Assembly: GCA_030704615.1 (NCBI GenBank)
Contig: CM060732.1
Span: forward strand, 53,611,053 to 53,675,052
DNA length: 64,000 nt
Direction of reading: 5' to 3'
From: Takakia lepidozioides
Lineage: Eukaryota; Streptophyta; Takakiopsida; Takakiales; Takakiaceae
The notes under the pieces: model-generated
What the model was told of the DNA's origin: nothing
What the model saw: only the letters and a program-made list of their open reading frames with translations
Database searches by the model: none
Position numbers and translations under genes: made by a program
Part shown: positions 56,250 through 64,000 of the stretch, piece after piece
Layout: each line of letters starts with the position of its first letter
Numbering within the stretch: position 1 is the stretch's first letter

Positions 56250-58210
56250 TCACTTACCTGAAAGATTGGTCCGGGAAGTGGTCTTGGCAAAATGTAAACT
56301 CAAATATATGAATAATGAGGGAGGGGCATGGGTCTATGGGTGTGGTTGAGGAAGTCTATGAACGAGTAGTACATCACGGCATAGTGGAGCCAAAAAATGA
56401 CATGGGTGGATTGGGCACATGGAAGCACGAGCCGAAGGGGCGAAGGGGTATTGTAATGCCTTGTTGACTATTGAAATGTAGTATATAAGGAAGTGCATTG
56501 GTGGGTGGCAGTATGGAGTGGTTCTAGGTTTTATTTCAAAATAATTGCATTGTGGCCCTGACACCCACAATAATAATAGTTGAGTGAAAAAGTGTTCCAA
56601 CTGTATCATCGAAGGGCCAAGACTAGGAGCTCAAGATATTCATGTTTGCGAAGGATAGATTGGTCTGGGTAGTGATCATGATGAAATATAGATTCAAATA
56701 TATGGATACTGAAGGAGAGGCATGGGCCTATCGGTGTGGCTGAGGAAATATGAAGTCCTTGAACAAGTTGTATATGAAGACATAGTCAAAACCAACAATT
56801 ATCATAGCTGAACAAAACGACGTGAGGCGCTAACGCTTGAGCATCTTATCCTAACATGTGTCATGTTTTGACGTGCATCATGTCACCTCAAAAATTGACT
56901 TTACATTATGTAATTTAATTTTTTATTTTTATTTTTACATTACATAGTTAATCTTGATAATATATAAGCCGTCTCGTCAGCTCTGGCGGTTCTGAGTTTT
57001 TTATTTTGTATTTTTGAGTAAAAACGGGTTCGTTAAAGCTACCCAAACTTCATTATTTATTTATTTTTCATGAAATTGGGATTGCCATACTAGTTGAGAG
57101 TCCATATATATATATATGTGTGTGTATATTATATATGTGTGTGTGTGTGTAGAGCTGGCAATCCCACATTTAAATAATTTTGAAATATAACGAGATTGTC
57201 AGCACTAGCAGTTTCAATTTAAATTACATATTTTTTAAATATAAAGGGACGTCAACAATGGCGGTCCTAATTTAATCTAAATATTTTTTAAGTTAGATGA
57301 GACCAGCAGCATTAGCTTTTAATTTAACATTAATATTATTAAAATATATGGGACCGTCAAGCATTGATGGTCCCAATTTTATTCAAGTATTTTCTAAAAC
57401 ATATAGGGCCAGGTCCCAAATTTATTAAAATAAATTTAAATAATATATATTGGACTTAATTAGTTTTAAATAGACTTCTAAAATATATGTATATTGTTTA
57501 TTTAATTGACGTGACACTATTTTGGTTGTTTGCCATGTGACTATTTTTCGTATTTTGTAGCCGTGTGGCATCTGTTGACTATTATTGTTAGAGGGATGAC
57601 GCTTACATCCACAGCATTGATATCATGAAACAAAACCTAGAAATACCCTAGAAATACCCTGGCATACCGCCACTAACAAACTCCTCTACAACTTATATTT
57701 TTGGGTCATCAGAGAAACAAACGCAAGATGGAAACTGATGTGTTTGATTGAGCCCGCAATACCCGCAAGGAAGAGACTCTTATTTATGCTAACTCCGGTT
57801 AGCAATCTCTCATATGGATGCGTATGTTATACATTTAAATAATTTTCCTCTTAGATACATTTTTTCTTTTTATGGAACCCCATAATAAATTAAAATGCAA
57901 TGAAACAATAAACTTGCGGGAGCCGTAAAGGGCAACAAAGACAGCGTCCCGTGACCAATCTACAGCTAAAAGGTTGATAAAGAAAGCAAGATGGGGATAC
58001 ATATTAATTTCCAAAAAACTCTAATATGTAATATAAAGAATAAATTATTACATCAAATCATTCAGAGGGCCCAACCATACAGGCCAAGGAGGGACAAACT
58101 GTAACCAAGAAGAAATTTTAATTCATAAAGATATTAGACTTCAATCTAAAATAATGAAATTTATCTCTTATTGAGTGGCCAGGCAGGCCTAGTAAGTGTG
58201 TCACACTTGT

Positions 58211-58241
<31 letters not shown>

Positions 58242-61200
58242 GATGCCAGCTTCATATATATGAAGCTAGCGTACTCTTCCCCTTGTGGGTACTGGTTCCC
58301 CTTTCCAGGTGGGGTCTATTGCAACAAGAACCACTTACTAAGTGGCAAGCTAGCCACTTTCACGATAATGGCTCTTAGTGAAGTGTCACCCTTGTTGATT
58401 ATTGTATGCCTCTCATTGTTTAATAATAGGGTCATGAATGCACGGGCGGGGCCCGCCAGTACGACCCTTGGGGTGAGCTCATAAGCCCACCGCCCATTCA
58501 CCAGGTTGGCCAGATTCTGAAATTTTTCCAAGTCCTTGTTAATTTACCGTGGCGGGCAGACCCTCCAACAGAACGACTCCAATCTTCTAGCGGCACCTCT
58601 CTAGCAGCAGACTGGGCAGACCCCCCTCTAGCAGACCGGCTTGGACCCTCCAGCAGACCTTTTGACAAAATATATATTTAATAACACACATACATTACTG
58701 CCACAATACAACGTAAGGAGATTTATGTACATCATTCATTGCTCTTAACCACCACACTATCCATCACTTTTTGCAATAACTAATGCTTTATGTGCATATT
58801 GTGGGCCCATCAGACTAGCTCTTGTGTTTTGTGGGCCCCAATAGACCAGCTTGCGGGGAAGACCCAACAAGCAAGGAGACTGGCGGGGTCCGGGTAGGGG
58901 CGCTCCCATCCTCCGCGACACCCCCTGGGGGGGAGAGCCACACGCGGGCCCCGCCGCAACCACACGCGTGGAAATGAGAAGCTTATCGTATAGTGATATG
59001 CATAATTTACGCATCTTCGCGAGCATCACCCTTTTATTTTCATTTTTTTGTATAATGAAATGCGTGAAACCCATTTAAAATATCCCCTCCCTCCGCTTTT
59101 TTGTCAATGTTCCTTGTGACTCGGCTTTACCGGGACTTTCAAGGTTATTGGCTCTCTCTTATGTGTAAGACTATGGATCATGTTGAAGTCAATGAGGAAA
59201 TGTGGTTAAGTCAAGGCTCCATTCAGTCTGTTGTGTTGGGTCAGGCCCTTTACTCTCACCTCAAAACCCACTGATTTTTTGTTTTTCCCTACTACTAGCA
59301 ATTACTTTACTTTTTATTACCCTCGCTACTATCTAGAGCGTTCACCCATCAATCTTGGGCGAAAGAAATTATGAGCTTTGTTCTGGGTGGCTTCGCCCTC
59401 TATGATTTATCCATTCGAAAGGCACTCACCATTCCTAATTCTCCACTTTTCGTTCCTTCTGCGTACGTACGCCCACTTCTACCAAAGCAGAACTAGGGGG
59501 GACTTCTTTAACGATCCCCCTTATGGTTATGCCTCCGATTCATCCTAAGCGAGTGGGGGTGCTTATCCAGGTAAGCGAAGCACGATAGGGAAATGTGGCA
59601 GAATTTGAGTGTATTTCCCTTCTTTTAATGCAATTTCAGGGCTTCCTCCCATATTTCCAAGAAAAAAAAGACTGCACATTCCTGTGAGATTTGGCCACTT
59701 CCATCATTTTTTATTTTTTTATTTTTTGGATCTATTGGCTACGAGTGGAACCTCATTCCTCTGCCTTATGGCTCTTTGTAAGGTTAGTTTTTCCTTACCT
59801 TTCAATAAAATTTATCAGGGCTACAATCCCCCTATTCATTTTTTTTTAAAAGCAAAACTAGGGGGTGGGATCCCCTCTTCACGAGTTATTTTTTCCAGTC
59901 CCCTTTAATCTATGATTTCCAGGACCACTGTCCCCTGTTTTTATTAAATAATTAAAAAATGAAAAACAAAAATTAGGTGTGGTCTTTACTGCTGGCGAAT
60001 TTTCGCCAAAATGCTCTTTTCTTTTCTTGGGCACACACCTCACTAAAGAAAATGAAGGTATTTTCTTCCAAATTTCCCGCCAAAACTGGAGAGATTGGAC
60101 GGAGAGGTCGTCGCCAGAAAACCCGTATGGATGTCAACCTGGACCTGTTAAAACCTGGCAGCTGTCATATAGCCACATTTCTAGAGGTGCCGGCTCATTT
60201 TGTTCTCGCCACTTGCGGCGCTGCGTAGAACACTCTATCCACACTGACTCATCAATGGTTCCTCTGCCCAACGTCACTCCCACCAACTCATAATTCATAT
60301 CCTCTTGACCCACCCCTCTATCCACTCTGACTTGTCAACGTAATGTACTCACCCCAGGATCTTTCTCACGTGCCGCCTTCTCATTGATCATTTATCATGT
60401 GTCCTCGGCGACGTGATAGGTAGCCTACGTCGGACCCGCGCAGCAGGTCATTACTCCCGCAGGTCCCCCGCTGGTCCCGCGTCCCTCTGTCGGCCGTAGG
60501 GGACGGCCACTGACATGAGGATCTCGCAGACGTGGCACGTTCGTGTTGGCTACGACGAGGGTGCAGTGTCCTGTATACCTAATGTGTCCTTCAGGTAGGA
60601 CCCGCTGAGCAGGTGGTGCGCAGTAGGTAGCACGTATTGTTGGAGGGCCTCACCTCATCACGTACACTACACTGTACCCATCCTCGCGCATGTCACCCCT
60701 GCATCATTCATTATCTTCCACTACATTTTCAACATCACTATGTACACCGAGCAAAGATGCTCCCTCGCAGCCTTTTTTGTCCACTGCAAGATTCCACATT
60801 TGAAAGCCTCCTCTTACCTTGTTGATAAGGACCTACAGATCAGATCAGATCTGATCAGTGTTACGGACTGTAGATGCTTTCGTGTCCGGTAATAACACAA
60901 ACAAAATTGCAGGTATGTATCATTGGCTCCCATGGAAGGGGATGGAAGCTTCTTTTGATATGTGAGACATGTTGGGGGCAGGTCACATACTTATTGCTTA
61001 TCCACTTCCCCAGGTGTGTGTAGATGCCATTTGATTCGGGCAGTGACTCAGTTTCTCCAACTCAGGGAGGAGGTGGAAAGATTGGACTCATGAGTTTGGA
61101 TTTGGGGAGTCATGTTTCTTCCCTGTGAAGAAGGGGTAAGAAGTTATGGTGGATGGAAGGCAAGCCATCAGAGAGAAGATATAGAGGCCCACTGCTAGGT

Positions 61201-61800
61201 TTCCACTGACATGCTTCAAACAAAACACATAGACAGATGACAATCACATGATATACGCTTTTCCATCAGAAGTGGAATTAGTCATCAAAGACTTGCAGAA
61301 AGGAAACACAAACTGGTCTTGTGCTGCAACAATCTCTTCAATCTCTTCCTGAACTACTTCAGCTCACAAAGCATGCCTCCTCTTTGGAACATCACATAGG
61401 CAGTCCTTCCAAGACTGCAAATGAGTATGTACACGTTCCATGAAAGGATGTCTGTATCTAAAAACCTATGGTGCACGGGTTAAGAAGTACCCTGTGACAT
61501 AACTATCTACATGTGTTAGACTCTTGACCCGTTTCAGGTTCAGGCCCCTTCACCAGGAGGTGCTGCTGGCATGACTAATATCCACAATGGAGATATCAGC
61601 AAGGTTTGACATATCCCTGTGCCTGGCTGCTCAAATCCTCAGACCAAAGAATGTAGAAGACTTGGTTTTGCCATATGTCTGGGACATAATCCGACTGATT
61701 CTTTCCAGGGTTTTCTCCTGAGCACTTTGCGTAATACAGGGTCACTAATGTGGGCAGCAGCATTGAAGCTTGAGCATCCATCTAACAACTCGACTTGCCA
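56250..61800. other. Gene-poor region between SINE candidate and HSP20-like gene
   Basis: No recognisable protein. 56900-58200 is very AT-rich, with short repeats of 'ggtcccaa' or 'gaccgtca' near 57300-57420. About 58440-58960 is GC-rich, with 'gcggggcccgcc' palindromic parts. 59270-59900 has T-rich stretches with similar words, 'aaagcagaactaggggg' (59484) and 'aaagcaaaactagggggtgg' (59851). 60380-60620 repeats 'aggacccgc' and 'gcaggt' words. At about 60837-60860 'gatcagatcagatctgatca' forms a perfect short palindrome. Confidence 0.35.
58210..58235. repeat. (TA)n microsatellite
   Basis: About 13 uninterrupted TA units in an AT-rich setting. Confidence 0.9.
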
Positions 61801-61818
61801 AAGCAGTGGTTGCTATTA

Positions 61819-63006
61819 CTATACAAATATGGCAAAACCATGCACCCATGAACCTATGCTCCTAAAAAGCTCTGGATTTCCTGCCACGTGCTCCACAGAG
61901 GCCTTACCACAACTGGTCGGTCCACCATATGCATCTCTGTGTAGTCTTCTCAGTGCCCTCTCCTTATCAACATCATTTCGCACCCCAACGATTCCTCCAA
62001 GCATTTCATTGGGCTGCACTTGAAGACCATCTCTCTTCTTTTCCAAGTCCTCCCTTCTCACACATGTGTCTGGCAGATCCCCCAACTCTTCCACAACGCT
62101 TGATGGGATGGCAGACTGGCTTTCTGGTATTTCTTGGGCTGATTCAATACTATCTTTGCTTGTGTCTGTGCCAGCCCCAAGAACTATTTCTCCATCACCT
62201 TCGGAAACTATCCCATCACTCTCCCCAGTCTCATGAATAGACTCCACAACTCCACAAGAAACAGGACGCTTGGGTACAATCACATTCAGCACCTCATTCT
62301 CATAGCTCGCCACTGACCCTTCTGGAAGGGTTGACGGGGGCAACCGAAAGCGCCACAGATCCACCTGTTCACACCGATTCGGGGAATTAGCGTAATTCGG
62401 TACAATATCACTGAAACTTTCAACCATATCAGCACACGAAACTGAGCTAATCATATTGATCCACCACAAGCACCTATGTCGTAACATGGTTTGTGAATAC
62501 CGCGGTGAGGAGGTTCACTGGTTCGCTGGTCCCAAAACCATCACAATTAGTCCTTAATGCAATCGCGCATGAACCGCTCCAGCAACATAGTCTGTCTCTT
62601 TCACTCTCCCTCTCCAGACAAAGGGACCCTTTTACAAAGGAGAAACGAGACAAAAAGAGAAACTGCTCACCTCTAAGGCTTCCAGCTCGCCTCCCCCGAT
62701 CACAACCTTAGTCGCACCGGGGACAATCTCCATAACCTCTGCCCTCACTTCCTCGGCCACCAGTCCTGGATGCCGAACTTTAAACATGAAGCAATCTCTC
62801 ATCTCTTGCACTTCAACAGCCGTGTCTGCATGAAAGGGGAGCTCCAAAACCCTAGCAAAAAGATGCGGCATGCGCTTCAGCTTTTTCAAGCAGCTTGCTG
62901 TGCTTGGGGCGTCAACCCTAACATCTTTCCACGGAGAACTCGTGCGCCTCTTCAAAGCAAACGGCGAAGATTCCAGAGCTGCCATTGAGTGCAGATCTGA
63001 CATCAT
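61819..63006 (-). CDS. HSP20-like (alpha-crystallin domain) protein, two exons
   Basis: Minus-strand gene with exon 1 at 63006-62671 (112 codons from ATG) and exon 2 at 62364-61819, joined by a 306-bp GT-AG intron in phase 0, giving 293 residues. Around the junction the protein reads LKRMPHLFARVLELPFHADT, CFMFKVRHPGL, EVRAEVMEIVPGATKVVIGG, then ELEALE-VDLWRFRLPPSTLP and YENEVLNVIVPKR. This matches the plant HSP20-like superfamily whose alpha-crystallin domain runs from '(K/R)VLELPF' to 'LIVTVPK'. The last about 150 residues are acidic and low in hydrophobics (ESDGIVSEGDGEIVLG), probably disordered. Members act as small chaperones, and some (the IDM2 type) assist active DNA demethylation in the nucleus; which applies here is unknown. 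No frame defect was seen. Confidence 0.82.
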
Positions 63007-63019
63007 TGCCGGATATAAG

Positions 63020-64000
63020 GCTTTTGATTTCTTGCTTCAATTACAGTGGTATTAGCAGAAACACACTCCCACAAGTTGTGATACTATCCAAACAGAAAGC
63101 ATAGTCAAACTGTCGCATCTGTAGTGTGAAATAGGATTAGGAGTTTGAAGTGGCACAAGATGCAACTGAGATGACCAGAAGAAAGACAGCAAGAGAGTAC
63201 CACAATATGCCAGGCTTGACAGAACACTGCTGACTTCAAGACACGACTTGGACACAGAAAGGCAGAGGCATGGAGCGGACCGGAACGCGAAAATCGAAGA
63301 TAGAGAGAGGGGCAATAAGAGAAAATACGTCCTCGAGAGTAACAGGACCCTTCACCAGGTATATGTAGACAGAAAGAAAGAAGCAAAGGATATAGCTAGA
63401 CTGACAGAATGATCTCGAGTAAATTACTCGTCAACAGCAAGGTGTTATAGAAACGGAGAGGCCAGCGGAAATTGCAAGGACCAAATAGTTGGGAGACCGA
63501 GAGAAAACAAGAGCCGAAAAGACAGACACATAACCAACACCAGAACGAAACAAACAAAGATCGGCCTGAGATAGACACAGGAAATACTGGTATGTGCTAG
63601 TAGCAGGACGTCAATCCTTGCAGACTCCAAAGCAAGTTGCGGAATAATATGACAGATGGATGAACCAAACGACTCCAAGGCTCAAAGCAACACCAAAAGT
63701 AATGCAGATCGCAGAACAACAACAAAAGAACACAGCGAGGACGGACAATCCCGAGAGAGAGCGAGAGAGAAAGAGAGAGAGAAGATGAAAGGGTGTGGCA
63801 AAGGACAAACATAAAGGCCTGCCGGGCAGCCCTGCCTGCCCAGCTCTCGGCGCCCGGGTCTTTGGCCGGTCGCCCCCCCTCCCGCCCCCCCGAAGACGGA
63901 AACTGTCGGCTATGGACGGCGATGGATGTAAGCCTGGAGTATTTTAATACAGAAAGCTCAAAATAGAGAGGAGGAGCAAACTTATTAACCCCCTTCCATA
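63020..64000. other. 5' flank of the HSP20-like gene, no gene recognised
   Basis: The region is purine-rich on the plus strand, with a GA tract (about 63752-63782, 'gagagagcgagagagaaag') and a C-rich patch (63870-63892). Read along the HSP20-like gene these are CT-rich leader or promoter-like features. No coding segment is recognised up to the window edge. Confidence 0.4.

Overview
The window is nuclear DNA of a land plant. Evidence: multi-exon genes with GT-AG introns; a nuclear-encoded thylakoid protein (cytochrome b6f subunit PetM) with a plastid-targeting leader; a PLS-class pentatricopeptide (PPR) gene with a DYW domain; a plant rhamnogalacturonate lyase; a plant GDSL esterase; and plant-type CACTA, Mutator-like (MULE), hAT, LINE and SINE sequences. 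The wording of the PPR/DYW gene suggests a seed-free plant (moss, lycophyte or fern), but that is only an impression. I did not identify a species.

Layout. 1-1100: duplicated SINE-bearing repeat. 3077-5589: complete five-exon GDSL esterase/lipase. 7026-7403: intact single-exon petM. 8.8-10.3 kb: degenerate repeats and a strong hairpin. 11.0-15.0 kb (minus): frameshifted CACTA TNP2 transposase. 15.5-16.2 kb: PPR pseudogene split by a LINE tail that has a target-site duplication. 17.1-21.1 kb (plus): decayed second transposon gene with a Transposase_24-like segment, an FCP1/HAD phosphatase-like segment and a DUF8039-like segment, with a LINE inserted antisense in it. 22.5-22.75 kb: two small palindromic elements.

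23001-35152 is a 12,152-bp Mutator-like element whose ends I could define: about 400-bp terminal inverted repeats and a perfect 9-bp target-site duplication. It carries two convergent genes. The left, plus-strand gene is a ULP1/C48-type protease with a long Gln-Thr-rich region. The right, minus-strand gene is a MULE transposase (D-D-E plus SWIM finger) showing some decay. The element is saturated with a short AGTCTG/CAGACT motif whose orientation follows intron versus exon. I consider this the most unusual signal in the window.

37.1-37.7 kb: LINE 3' end. 38.4-40.6 kb: PPR gene whose DYW domain is intact in sequence but cut off by a single in-frame TGA. 40.8-41.1 kb: hAT transposase remnant. 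44142-52891: fourteen recognisable exons of a rhamnogalacturonate lyase (PL4), all joining in one reading frame (640 codons including the stop); the start exon was not found. LINE 3' tails lie in its introns and just upstream. 52.9-61.8 kb: AT-rich and gene-poor, with a tRNA-derived SINE candidate and microsatellites. 61819-63006 (minus): two-exon HSP20-like (alpha-crystallin domain) gene.

The host genes (GDSL esterase, petM, PPR, RG lyase, HSP20-like) have unrelated functions and are separated by transposon debris, as in a repeat-rich plant chromosome arm. All exon junctions and family names come from reading the sequence; no alignment or database search was run.
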